Assembly (NCBI RefSeq): GCF_014648435.1
Contig: NZ_BMRC01000001.1
Span: 568,481-632,480 of the forward strand
DNA: 64,000 nt
Origin: Nonomuraea spiralis
GTDB lineage: Bacteria; Actinomycetota; Actinomycetes; Streptosporangiales; Streptosporangiaceae
Direction of reading: 5' to 3'
The position numbers and the translations under genes were made by a program. Under the pieces are notes generated by a model that was not told where the DNA came from, searched no databases, and saw nothing but the letters and a program-made list of their open reading frames with translations. How positions within the stretch are numbered: position 1 is the stretch's first letter; every line of letters starts with the position of its first letter. Shown in pieces: positions 48,757 through 57,025 of this stretch.

Positions 48757-49701
48757 TCACGCCCCGGCGGGTCCGGCCGCGGCCGGGGCCAGGCCGGTCA
48801 GGTCGGCGCTGGCGGCCCACAGGGCGGCCGCCAGCGCGGTGTCGGCCAGGTCGCCGCGTACGGGCTCGGGGACGGGCCGGCCGCGCAAACCGAGCACCCG
48901 CGGCCCCCACAACTGGCCGCCGCGTACGGACGGGTCGAGCACGGCCCGTACGGCGGGCCAGGCCGCGGCCTCCTTGCCCTGCACGAGCAGCCCGGCGGGC
49001 AGGCCGCGCAGCAGCTCGCCGGCGGTGCGGGAGCGCACCGGACGCGAGGGTGTCAGGGAGTCGAGCGCCCCGCCGGGATGGGTCACCACGCTCGACGTCG
49101 AGGCGCCCGCGGCGCGCAGCCGGCGGTCCAGCTCGAAGCCGAAGAGCATCTGTGCCAGTTTCGAGCGCGCGTACGCGCGTTTCGGCCGGTAGTCGCGCAG
49201 GCTCTGGAGATCCTCCAGATCGAGGGTCACGGACTTGGCGGTGAGGCTGCCGACGGTCACCACCCTGGCGGCCGGAGCGGCCGCCAGCAGCGGCGCCAGC
49301 CACGAGACCAGCGCGAAGTGTCCGAGGTGGTTGGTGGCGAACATCAGCTCGTGCCCGTTGTCCGTCTCGCGCCGCGGCGGGTGGTCGAGCAGCACCCCGG
49401 CGTTGCACACGACCGCGTCCAGGCTTTCCAGCCGCAGCGCCGCGACCCCGGCCACGATCGAGGCCGGGTCGGCCAGGTCGAGCGGCACGTGCCGGACCCG
49501 CGCGCCGGGGACGCGACCGCCGATGGACCGCGCGGCGGCCGACGCCTTGGCGGGGGCGCGGCTGCCGAGGATCACGGTGGCGCCGGTGCCGGCGAGCTGT
49601 TCGGCCACGAAATAGCCGATGCCCGCGTTGCCGCCGGTGACCAGGAAGCTCCTGCCCTCGGCGGACGGCAGGCGCCGGACGTCCCATGAGTGGGCGGACA
49701 T
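48757..49701 (-). CDS. Short-chain dehydrogenase/reductase
   Basis: The 314-residue protein resembles retinol-dehydrogenase/protochlorophyllide-reductase-like SDRs. The cofactor motif is TGGNAGIG, the NAG strand is CNAGVL, and the catalytic pair is YARSK (Tyr and Lys present), unlike the altered SDR at 29521. NADPH is likely because of the Arg in LGSRAPAK. The C-terminal part is longer than usual. It is divergent from a TetR gene with an inverted repeat in the 68-bp gap. Confidence 0.9.
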   Translation of the reverse strand: MSAHSWDVRRLPSAEGRSFLVTGGNAGIGYFVAEQLAGTGATVILGSRAPAKASAAARSIGGRVPGARVRHVPLDLADPASIVAGVAALRLESLDAVVCNAGVLLDHPPRRETDNGHELMFATNHLGHFALVSWLAPLLAAAPAARVVTVGSLTAKSVTLDLEDLQSLRDYRPKRAYARSKLAQMLFGFELDRRLRAAGASTSSVVTHPGGALDSLTPSRPVRSRTAGELLRGLPAGLLVQGKEAAAWPAVRAVLDPSVRGGQLWGPRVLGLRGRPVPEPVRGDLADTALAAALWAASADLTGLAPAAAGPAGA

Positions 49702-49731
49702 GGCGGCTCCTTCATTTCTGAACTGACTATG

Positions 49732-49752
49732 AAACTAGAATCACTATAGTTT
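49732..49752. promoter_or_regulatory. TetR operator between SDR and TetR genes
   Basis: AAACTA (49732-49737) and TAGTTT (49747-49752) are perfect arms around a 9-bp centre in a strongly AT-rich stretch, midway between divergent starts. Confidence 0.6.
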
Positions 49753-49769
49753 TACGCTAGTCTGGCAGC

Positions 49770-50345
49770 ATGACGACCGGGCGCCGCGAGCGCAAGAAGG
49801 CACAGACCCGCAGGGCCCTGGCCGAGGCCGCGGTGCGGCTGTTCGCCGAGCACGGCTACGACGGCGTCACCGTCGCCCAGATCGCCGACGAGGCCGACGT
49901 GTCCGTCGCCACCCTGTTCGCGCACGTGCCCGACGGCAAGGACGCCCTGATCTTCGACGACGGCGACGAGCGGCACGTCTGGCTGGCCGCCGCCGTGCTC
50001 GACCGGCCGGCGGGACAGAGTGTCCTGGAGGCCCTGCGCCGCTGCCTGGCGGCGCGCGGGCCGTTCGCCGCCGCCCTGCCGCCCGAGCAGCGGCGCAAGC
50101 GCGACCTCATCGTGCGCACGCCCGCCCTGCGGGAGTACTCGCGCAGGTTGTGGATCGCCGCCGAACGCCCGCTGGCCGAGGCGATCGCCGCCGCGACCGG
50201 GCGCGAGGCCGCCGACATGACGGTGCGCGCGCTGGCCCGGTACGTGCTGGAGATCCCCGAGCTCGCGGGCGCCGAGCCCGACCCGCGCGCCGCGCTGGAC
50301 GCCGTCTTCGACCTCCTCGAATCCGGCTGGCCGGAGCCCGCCTGA
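49770..50345 (+). CDS. TetR/AcrR-family regulator
   Basis: The 191-residue protein begins MTTGRRERKKAQTRRALAE, followed by the helix-turn-helix (AVRLFAEHGYDGVTVAQIADEADVSVATLFAHVPDGKDALIF) and a TetR_C domain. The divergent SDR is the likely target. It ends 76 bp before the secreted nuclease gene on the same strand. Confidence 0.92.
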   Translation: MTTGRRERKKAQTRRALAEAAVRLFAEHGYDGVTVAQIADEADVSVATLFAHVPDGKDALIFDDGDERHVWLAAAVLDRPAGQSVLEALRRCLAARGPFAAALPPEQRRKRDLIVRTPALREYSRRLWIAAERPLAEAIAAATGREAADMTVRALARYVLEIPELAGAEPDPRAALDAVFDLLESGWPEPA

Positions 50346-50420
50346 ACAGGGCGGTTGACGCGGCGGACCGGGCTCTGGTCCGCTGTACGTTCCTGATCAT
50401 CGACTTCGGGGAGGAAGCCC

Positions 50421-51380
50421 GTGCGGTTCCCCAGGCTCCTGGCCACCATGATCGCCGCTGTGATCGCCGCTGTGACCGCCACCGTGATCGTCCCGTCGGT
50501 CCTGGCCGCCTCTGCCGTGCCGGCCACCGCGGCCGCCGCCGCTTCCTACACCGTCTGGCACTGGAACGCGGCCGGCAACACCCTGAACCACGGCTCCACG
50601 GGCAACGGCATGGTCCGGGCGGCCGTGAGCTCGATCGTCGCGCGGGGCGCGAACCTGGTGTCGTTCAACGAGTTGTGCGCCGGCCAGTACCAGGCGCTGG
50701 TGAGCGGCCTGCGGGACGCCGGCTGGCCGGCCGACCGGGACAACTTCGCGCGGTTCGCCGCCACGTACCCGGCGACGGCGGGCGGGCCGTGCGGCGGGGG
50801 CGAGTACGGCAACGCCATCTTCAGCAGGCAACCCCTGGGCGCCGCCGAGCGCGTCACCCTGCCCGACGACGGCAAGACCGAGCAGCGCAAGATGCTCTGC
50901 GCCCCCTTGCAGGCCCGCCCCCACCTGCGGTTCTGCTCCACGCACACCACGTACGTCGACGCCTACCGCGCGGCCCAGCTCAACGCCGTGCTGGCCAAGC
51001 TGGAGGCGTACCACGCCGCCGGGGACACCGTGGTCGTGGCGGGCGACTTCAACCTCACGCCCGACGCCGCCCGGCTGAACGGCTACTACTCCCCCACCGT
51101 GAACACCGCCAACAACCGCGGCAACACCGGCGAATACCACGAGCTGGACGACGCCGACCCCGGCAACTGCCCCGGCTACGGCGAGCTGACCGTCAGCACG
51201 CCGGACGGCAAGGGCCCGTGCGGCTCGGGGACGAAGCTCGACCTGATCTTCGCCAGGGAGGACAGGATCGTGGGCGCGTACTCGGCCGACTCGCTCGCCC
51301 CGCCGGCCACGTGCACCGGCAACCCCGGCGACCTGTGCTCCGACCACCGCGTCGTGGTCGGAACCGTGACCCTGTCGTAG
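50421..51380 (+). CDS. Secreted endonuclease/exonuclease/phosphatase-family protein
   Basis: The 319-residue protein has a signal peptide (about 1-41). Active-site motifs of the EEP fold are visible: SFNELC with the metal-binding Glu84, GDFNLTP with Asp/Asn, and the C-terminal SDHRVVVG with the Asp-His pair. Six cysteines suggest disulfides. GTG 50421 follows GGGGAGGAAG. It probably degrades extracellular DNA or a phosphodiester or phospholipid head group; the choice cannot be made from sequence. Confidence 0.88.
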   Translation: MRFPRLLATMIAAVIAAVTATVIVPSVLAASAVPATAAAAASYTVWHWNAAGNTLNHGSTGNGMVRAAVSSIVARGANLVSFNELCAGQYQALVSGLRDAGWPADRDNFARFAATYPATAGGPCGGGEYGNAIFSRQPLGAAERVTLPDDGKTEQRKMLCAPLQARPHLRFCSTHTTYVDAYRAAQLNAVLAKLEAYHAAGDTVVVAGDFNLTPDAARLNGYYSPTVNTANNRGNTGEYHELDDADPGNCPGYGELTVSTPDGKGPCGSGTKLDLIFAREDRIVGAYSADSLAPPATCTGNPGDLCSDHRVVVGTVTLS

Positions 51381-51384
51381 GAAC

Positions 51385-51422
51385 GAAGGCCCGCCGCCGG
51401 GGCTGCCCCGGGGCGGGCCTTC
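51385..51422. terminator. Strong bidirectional hairpin
   Basis: GAAGGCCCGCC (51385-51395) pairs perfectly with GGCGGGCCTTC (51412-51422), with a second GC stem inside. It separates the nuclease gene from the convergent glycosidase gene. Confidence 0.85.
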
Positions 51423-51433
51423 TCAGCCGACGA

Positions 51434-52975
51434 TCACCGGCCCGGCCGGACGAGCAGCACGTTGCCCAGGGCGCGCTGTCCGGTGGCGTCGGAGGGATGG
51501 TTGAGAATGCCGTCCCGGGACGTCGCCATCACGCTGGAGCCGCCGCCGTCGAGGTTCATGGCCTCCACCGCGCCCAGCCGCTTCATCAGCTCGGCGCCCT
51601 GGGCGATGCCGAGGCCCTCGCTGTAACCGTCCTGCCGCCCGTCCACGACCACGAGCATCAGGCGGCCCCGGTCGTCCACGCCGACCATCGAGCGCGGGTT
51701 GGCCCGTACGGTCCAGTTGTAGGTGAACGTCTGGTCCGCGCCGTCGCGGATGATGCCGTCGGCGGCGGCGTTGACCGACACCCGCCCGTCACGGACGAGA
51801 GTGGGGCCGACCTGGAGGATGGTGGTGTCCGGGGTGAGCGGGACGCGGCGGCCCCTGCTGTCCTCGACCCGCTCGGTGACGGTCAGCCGGCGACCCGGCG
51901 CCGCGTGCGCGAGCAGCCAGTCGGCGCTGTCGCCGATCGCCTGGATGGTCGAGCCGCCCGCCGGCACGGCCGCGCCGCGCGCGGTGTTGACCGCCAGCAC
52001 CTTGCCGCGCGCGTCCAGCACGGCCTCCGCGCCCGCGCCCACCGGAGGAGTGCCCCACTCGGGGGTGAAGCGGACCAGCTCGCTGGGGTCGGTGCACTTG
52101 AAGTCGTGCTGAGGCTTCTCGGTGGGCACGTCGCCGCCGACGCCGCCGCAGTTCCAGATCTCGCCGGGCAGCCGGTTGACGCCGTCGATCTCGACGGTGT
52201 CGCCGCCCGCGCGGAGCGTCACGTGGGCGGTGTAGGCGTCGGTCTCCAGCCGGCGGCCGCCCTGCGTGATCCTGATGCCGCCGCGTCCCTGGGTGGCGCT
52301 GCCGATCAGCCTGCCGTCCTTGACGTACAGGCCGGTGGGCGAGCTGTTGAGGAACCACTGCGCGTTGACGCCCGCCACGGCGCCGGAGGAGGAGATCAGG
52401 TCGGTGAGCGTCTCCATGCCGCTCAGCGTGGGACCGAAGTCGGTGTCCACGGTGCCGCGGAAACGGCGGAAGTCGACGCGCAACACGTGGACGCGCTGCG
52501 GCGCCCCGGCGTCGGTGCCGTCCTGGGCGGTGTAGCGGGTGCCGCCCGTCAGGCCCGCCGCCTTGACCTGGGCCAGGCCGGTGGCGGCCTCGGCGGCGGT
52601 GGCGTACCGTCCGACCCGGACGATCCAGCCGAGCACGCCCGCCGGCCGGTCGGCGAAGGCGGGCAGGTCCACCTGCTCGACGCGGGGCTCGAAACCCTTC
52701 TCCCGCAGCGTCGCGGCGACGCGGTCGGCGATCTCCCGGGGGCCCAGCGCCGTGGCCGCCCGGTTGAGCGGGCCGTCGATCACGGCCGGCAGGTACACGT
52801 GGACGGTCCAGAAGTCGTCGTCGTTCTTGGCGCCGAGGGTGAGCTGCGTCAGCGTCACGCCGGGGGCCACGTCCACGGTCCCGGGGGCGGCGGTGGCCGC
52901 CGTGGCCGTGGTCGCCGGGGCCGTGACCAGCAGCGACGCGGCTGCAAGGAGAGCGGGGAGAGCTTTGCGGTACAT
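51434..52975 (-). CDS. Secreted phosphodiester glycosidase (NAGPA-domain) protein
   Basis: The 513-residue protein has a signal peptide (about 1-30), an N-terminal region with a SPOR-like pattern (about 80-150, GWIVRVGRYATAAEAATGLAQVK), and a NAGPA domain with GVNAQWFL, the core LMLVVVDGRQDGYSEGL and the signature AMNLDGGGSSVM. This domain cleaves N-acetylglucosamine-1-phosphodiester or related cell-wall phosphodiester linkages. ATG 52975 is the clear start. It faces a repeat protein across a promoter with a perfect palindrome. Confidence 0.85.
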   Translation of the reverse strand: MYRKALPALLAAASLLVTAPATTATAATAAPGTVDVAPGVTLTQLTLGAKNDDDFWTVHVYLPAVIDGPLNRAATALGPREIADRVAATLREKGFEPRVEQVDLPAFADRPAGVLGWIVRVGRYATAAEAATGLAQVKAAGLTGGTRYTAQDGTDAGAPQRVHVLRVDFRRFRGTVDTDFGPTLSGMETLTDLISSSGAVAGVNAQWFLNSSPTGLYVKDGRLIGSATQGRGGIRITQGGRRLETDAYTAHVTLRAGGDTVEIDGVNRLPGEIWNCGGVGGDVPTEKPQHDFKCTDPSELVRFTPEWGTPPVGAGAEAVLDARGKVLAVNTARGAAVPAGGSTIQAIGDSADWLLAHAAPGRRLTVTERVEDSRGRRVPLTPDTTILQVGPTLVRDGRVSVNAAADGIIRDGADQTFTYNWTVRANPRSMVGVDDRGRLMLVVVDGRQDGYSEGLGIAQGAELMKRLGAVEAMNLDGGGSSVMATSRDGILNHPSDATGQRALGNVLLVRPGR

Positions 52976-53091
52976 GCGCGCCACTCCATCGCAGGCGGGT
53001 GACGCCCGCGCGCCCTGGGCGGGACGCGCCCGGAGCCGCCGCCGGAAGATCACGTGAACGGCCCGCCCCCGGGACCGGCGCGAACGCGTGC

Positions 53092-53107
53092 TGACAAGCG
53101 CTTGTCA
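53092..53107. promoter_or_regulatory. Perfect 16-bp palindrome between divergent secreted-protein genes
   Basis: TGACAAGC-GCTTGTCA reads the same on both strands. On the minus strand it overlaps TTGACA (53109-53104), a likely -35 element for the glycosidase gene, so a bound repressor would block that promoter. Confidence 0.65.
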
Positions 53108-53184
53108 AACAGCGGCCACGCACCTTGTCCGGCGGGGGAAGCGGGCGCACAGTCAAGGCACGATCGACCGGCTCAGGAGGATGG

Positions 53185-54081
53185 ATGAACGGAAACCCCG
53201 CGTCCCCACGCCACGCACGAACCGCGGTAAGACGTCTCTTATCGGCCGCCCTGGCGGTGTTCGCCGCCGCCTTCCTCGTCGCGACCCCCGCCGGGGCGCT
53301 GGCGGCGCCCACGGCCAAGGAGTTCGTGTCGAACCTCGACCTGGACTGCTACAAGACGACGACGTACCAGCCGCCCGCCGTGGCGCTGTCACTGCGGCAC
53401 ATCAACCCGGTGCTGGCCAACCTGCCGCCCGTGCAGGTCACGCTCGGCCCGCGTGAGCAGATGTGCGTCCCGGTGGCCAAGAACAACGTGATCCCGCCCG
53501 CGACCGTGCTGGACTACGTCAGGTTCGTCGACCTGTCGTGCTACCGGGTGAGCGCGCCCCAGATCAACCAGAACCTCGCGTTGCGCCACCTCAACCCCGT
53601 CCTTCAGGGCGTGCCGGGCATCAGCGTCACGCTCAACGTGCCGCAGAACCTCTGCGTGCCGGTCGCCAAGAACGGCGTGACCCCGCCGCCGGACGTCCTG
53701 CGCGTCGTCTCGCACATCGACCTGCTGTGCTACGCGCACACGCCGAACCCGGCGATGAACAAGGCGCTGAACCTCACCCAGCTCAACCCCGTACTCGTCA
53801 ACCAGATCCCGCCCAGGACCGTGCAGGTCGGCGCCGCCCGGCAGCTGTGCGTACCGGTGCAAAAGGGCGGCGACCAGATCCCGGCGGACGTGTTCGACAT
53901 CGTGCGCTGGGTGGACCTGGAGAAGTTCGACATCGCCGGCCCCACGATCTCCGCGGTTCCGCTGACGCTGAAGCACCTGAACCCGGTGCTGGCGAACCTG
54001 CCCGCCGAGGAGCTGCGGCTCACCGGCGCCACGCAGCTCGCCGTACCGGTCTCCAAGAACGGCGTGACGCCGCCCGCCTGA
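53185..54081 (+). CDS. Secreted protein with four copies of a 60-70-residue cysteine-pair domain
   Basis: The 298-residue protein has a basic N-terminus and signal peptide (about 1-40, ending GALAAP). The mature part is four repeats, each with the order [FV]DLxCY, then LxLRHLNPVL, then QxxCVPVxKNGVxPPA. Repeats 1-3 keep both cysteines; in repeat 4 these read EKF and QLAVPV, so both are lost. No known catalytic motif is visible. AGGAGG lies 4 nt before the ATG. I do not recognise a named function; a secreted structural or binding protein is likely. Confidence 0.82.
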   Translation: MNGNPASPRHARTAVRRLLSAALAVFAAAFLVATPAGALAAPTAKEFVSNLDLDCYKTTTYQPPAVALSLRHINPVLANLPPVQVTLGPREQMCVPVAKNNVIPPATVLDYVRFVDLSCYRVSAPQINQNLALRHLNPVLQGVPGISVTLNVPQNLCVPVAKNGVTPPPDVLRVVSHIDLLCYAHTPNPAMNKALNLTQLNPVLVNQIPPRTVQVGAARQLCVPVQKGGDQIPADVFDIVRWVDLEKFDIAGPTISAVPLTLKHLNPVLANLPAEELRLTGATQLAVPVSKNGVTPPA

Positions 54082-54210
54082 CATCCGACCGCGGCCGGGC
54101 CGGACGACCGGCCCGGCCGCCCTCCCTCCTGATCGCGCAGGTCAAAGGATTCTCCAGCTTCCAGCGATCGGGGAGTTCGCCGCGAGTACCGTCCCCTTCG
54201 ATGCGGTACG

Positions 54211-54226
54211 ACCTGTTCCGACAGGT
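54211..54226. promoter_or_regulatory. Inverted repeat before the lipoprotein gene
   Basis: ACCTGT and ACAGGT are perfect 6-bp arms around TCCG, 20 bp upstream of the GTG start. It is a possible operator. Confidence 0.4.
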
Positions 54227-54246
54227 ACGGAGCAATCGGGGGAACA

Positions 54247-55089
54247 GTGGGCAGGACCTGGCCGGCCGCGGTGACGCTGCTCGCCGCCGTGGTGCTGACC
54301 GGCGGCTGTGGCGACGGCCCGGAGGGGCCCGGGGCGGGCGAGGCCGGGCCCGGCGCGCCCCGGCAGGCACGGCCGGTCATCACGCCGCAGGGCCGGCTCG
54401 TCCCCGAGGAGGACACCGGCGACCTGCCCGAGCCCACCGCCCAGGTGGGGCTGGACTGCCAGAACATGCTGAACGACCACGACTTCGCCGGCGCGGCGGG
54501 CAAGATGGACGCGGTGGTCGCCGACCCGGGCAGTTCCGACAGCGAGAAGGCCGTGGCGCGGGTCTGCGGGGCGGCGGCCAAGGCCAACAGCGGGCAGTGG
54601 CGCCAGGCGCTCGACCGGGTCGACTCCGCCAAGAAGCACCAGGCCGCCCTTCCCCGCCAGATGCGCCCGCAACTGATGGGCCTGCTCGACCAGACGGAAC
54701 TGGTCAGCGCCGTAGCCCTGGGCGAGAACGAGCGGGCCCGGGAGGTCATCGGCCGCTTGGAGAAGCTCGGCCCGCTCCCGGCGGGGTACCTCAGGAACGC
54801 GTGCGCGGTGGCGTCCGATCCCGGCAGCCTGCCGGAGTGCGCCACGGTCACCGCGTCGCCCGGCCCGGCCGGACCGGGGCCGAGCGGCCCGGCGCCGGGG
54901 CCCGGGGAGCCCGGCACCGGCTCGCCCGGCGGGCCCGTGGACACCGGCGGCGCGACCGAGCCACCCGGCGGCTCCGGAACCCCCGGCGAGGGGCCCTCCA
55001 AACCGCCCGGCGAAGGCAACTCCGGCCCGCCGGGCGAGGGTCCGCCGGGGCCGCCCGACGACACCGGCCCGGCGCCGGGCCCGTCGTGA
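54247..55089 (+). CDS. Lipoprotein with helical-repeat domain and Pro/Gly-rich tail
   Basis: The 280-residue product has a lipobox LTGGC with Cys21. The folded part (about 65-195) looks like alpha-helical TPR-type repeats (AAGKMDAVVADPGS, KAVARVCGAAAKANSGQWRQALDRVDSAKK) with four cysteines. From about 200 the sequence is a long Pro/Gly/Ser tail, probably a wall-spanning linker. GTG 54247 follows GGGGGA. The membrane-protein gene starts in its stop codon, so the two products are made together. Function unknown. Confidence 0.75.
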   Translation: MGRTWPAAVTLLAAVVLTGGCGDGPEGPGAGEAGPGAPRQARPVITPQGRLVPEEDTGDLPEPTAQVGLDCQNMLNDHDFAGAAGKMDAVVADPGSSDSEKAVARVCGAAAKANSGQWRQALDRVDSAKKHQAALPRQMRPQLMGLLDQTELVSAVALGENERAREVIGRLEKLGPLPAGYLRNACAVASDPGSLPECATVTASPGPAGPGPSGPAPGPGEPGTGSPGGPVDTGGATEPPGGSGTPGEGPSKPPGEGNSGPPGEGPPGPPDDTGPAPGPS

Positions 55090-55997
55090 CCGAGCCGCAT
55101 CCCACAGGCGACCCGGCTGGCGGCGACGGCGGGGCCGGTCAGGACCTGTCACGCATGTGGACCGTCCTCGCCCACGTCGTGACCCCGACCACCCTCGTCA
55201 CGGCGATCCTGGTGTACTTCGGGGCAGTACGGGCCAACACGATGTACGGGCGCCTCGGCGTGGACCAGAGCATGCTGGGCCTGTCCTTGCAGGACTACGC
55301 GCTGCGCAGCGTCACGCTGACGATAGAACCGCTGATCGTGGTGCTGGTGGCGGCCCTGATCGCGCCACCGGTGCACGCCTGGCTGGCCCGTACCGCCGAA
55401 CGGCACCGTACCGCTGCGAAGTGGGCGATCAGGGGCGCCGCCGTTCTCGGGACCGGGTGCGCCGCGGTGGGCATCGCGGGCATGGCCGGGTGGGTGGAGC
55501 TGCCGCCCTTCGGCATGCCGTTCTGCCTGGGTCTGGGGGTCTTCGTTCTCGTCTACGGCGCCTCGCTGCACCAGCGGCTCAACCCCCGGCGTACGTCGTC
55601 GGCCACGGAACAGATCGTCCGGCGTACGGTCTGCATGACGCTCCTGCTGGTCCTGCTGCTGTGGGTGATCACCGAGTTCGCCGAGTCGCGCGGCCGGGCG
55701 GCGGCCGACCTGTACCGCCTGGACCCCGGACGGCTGCCCAGCACGGTGGTGTACGCGACCCGGCGGCTCTACCTGGAAGGCCCCGGCATCACCGAGACCA
55801 CGCTGCCCGACCCCAACGCGATGTACCGCTACCGCTACACCGGCCTGCGCCTGCTGATCCACTCCAACCAGCGGTACTTCCTCCTGCCCGCCTGCTGGGC
55901 GACCGACCCGTGGGCGCGGGCGATCGCCCTTCCCGCCGACGACTCGCTACGGCTGGAGTTCGGGGTGCTCAAGATGCCCCCGGACTGCCCGTCCTGA
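55086..55997 (+). CDS. Membrane protein of unknown function, coupled to the lipoprotein
   Basis: The 303-residue product has hydrophobic segments at about 25-47, 75-98, 115-137, 142-160 and 178-198, then an extracellular or periplasmic-type C-terminal domain of about 100 residues with two cysteines (CWATDPW and PPDCPS). GTG 55086 overlaps the lipoprotein stop (GTGA). I recognise no family. The shared operon suggests a two-protein envelope complex. Confidence 0.72.
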   Translation: MTEPHPTGDPAGGDGGAGQDLSRMWTVLAHVVTPTTLVTAILVYFGAVRANTMYGRLGVDQSMLGLSLQDYALRSVTLTIEPLIVVLVAALIAPPVHAWLARTAERHRTAAKWAIRGAAVLGTGCAAVGIAGMAGWVELPPFGMPFCLGLGVFVLVYGASLHQRLNPRRTSSATEQIVRRTVCMTLLLVLLLWVITEFAESRGRAAADLYRLDPGRLPSTVVYATRRLYLEGPGITETTLPDPNAMYRYRYTGLRLLIHSNQRYFLLPACWATDPWARAIALPADDSLRLEFGVLKMPPDCPS

Positions 55998-56112
55998 CGC
56001 CGCCGGCGCGTCAGGGGCCCAGCCGGTCGCCGGAGGTCGGGAAGCGGGAACAAAGCGTCAGCGGGCGGGTGTGGCGGCTCGTTCTCCGGGCGGAGTGTCC
56101 GTCCGGGCCTCG

Positions 56113-56222
56113 GCGTGGCCGGGCACGAGGGCTCCACCGTCATCGTCGGCCTCAACGGGCTGCGCCTGCTGCGCGACGCCGCCTGGAAGCGGGCCGCCGC
56201 GACCCCGGGCGTTCGCCGCTAG
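56113..56222 (+). pseudogene. Possible C-terminal gene fragment
   Basis: The plus strand reads GVAGHEGSTVIVGLNGLRLL... then WKRAAATPGVRR and a TAG at 56220-56222, with a composition unlike random high-GC frames. It has no start or N-terminal part, and its stop overlaps the stop of the convergent DUF305 gene. It may be the tail of a deleted gene; the identity is unknown. Confidence 0.25.
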
Positions 56223-56932
56223 GGGGTTTCCGAATGCGGCCCCGGCGGCATGCCAGGCATTCCCGACATGTGAGGTCCTGGCGTCATGTCCGGCATGCCG
56301 GGCATGTTCGGGACGCAGGGCAGGTTCTGCGCCCCGAACCACCGGGTCAGGTACTGCCGCATCGTACGGACCTCCGCCCACTGGTCGTCGCGTACCTTGC
56401 GGGCGAAGCCGGCGACCTCGGCGTGCTGCGCCTCGCCGTGCATGAGGAGCTGCTGCGACATCATGATCGCCATCATGTGGTGCGGGATCATGTGCTGCAG
56501 GAACGCCTTGTCGAGCTGATCCCCGGAGAGCCCCGACAGGTCGGGCATGGTGGTCCCGCTCGGGCTCGGCGCCGGGCTCTGCCGGTACCACTGTTCCAGC
56601 CACCCCTTCATCCGGCCGACCTCGGCCGTCTGCGTCGTGACGATGGACTGCCCGAGCCGCCGCATCTCAGGTCTGCCGGAACGTTGCAGCTGCCGGGCCG
56701 CGGTGATGGCGTCCTCGTGGTGCGGCACCATCTGCGACAGGTAGTCGTACTCGCCGGTGACGGGGTGCATCTGCCCCATTCCCGGGCACGTCGACTGCGG
56801 ACCCGTTGGAGAAGGGCTCGGGGACGGCATCGGCGGAGATCCCACGGCCGACGCGGTGGCCCCCGAACCCACAGTGCCGGCGGCCAGGAATGCCCCGACG
56901 GCGATCGCGGTCTTCACAGAGCGTCGCTTCAT
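56219..56932 (-). CDS. Secreted DUF305 (ferritin-like) protein
   Basis: The 237-residue protein has a signal peptide (about 1-31) and two copies of the DUF305 helix pair with conserved histidines and methionines: YDYLSQMVPHHEDAITAARQL and KAFLQHMIPHHMMAIMMSQQL. The C-terminus is rich in Met/Pro/Gly/His (NMPGMPDMTPGPHMSGMPG), a possible metal ligand stretch. DUF305 proteins are thought to bind copper or other metal outside the cell. ATG 56932 starts the natural MKRRSVKTAIAV signal. It appears monocistronic. Confidence 0.88.
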   Translation of the reverse strand: MKRRSVKTAIAVGAFLAAGTVGSGATASAVGSPPMPSPSPSPTGPQSTCPGMGQMHPVTGEYDYLSQMVPHHEDAITAARQLQRSGRPEMRRLGQSIVTTQTAEVGRMKGWLEQWYRQSPAPSPSGTTMPDLSGLSGDQLDKAFLQHMIPHHMMAIMMSQQLLMHGEAQHAEVAGFARKVRDDQWAEVRTMRQYLTRWFGAQNLPCVPNMPGMPDMTPGPHMSGMPGMPPGPHSETP

Positions 56933-57025
56933 GCGTCCCCCTAACGCCGATTCGACACCTGTATCCACGATAGCCCCGACGCCCTGACCTGCCGACGGGC
57001 CACCACGTACGCCCAAAGAACCTCG

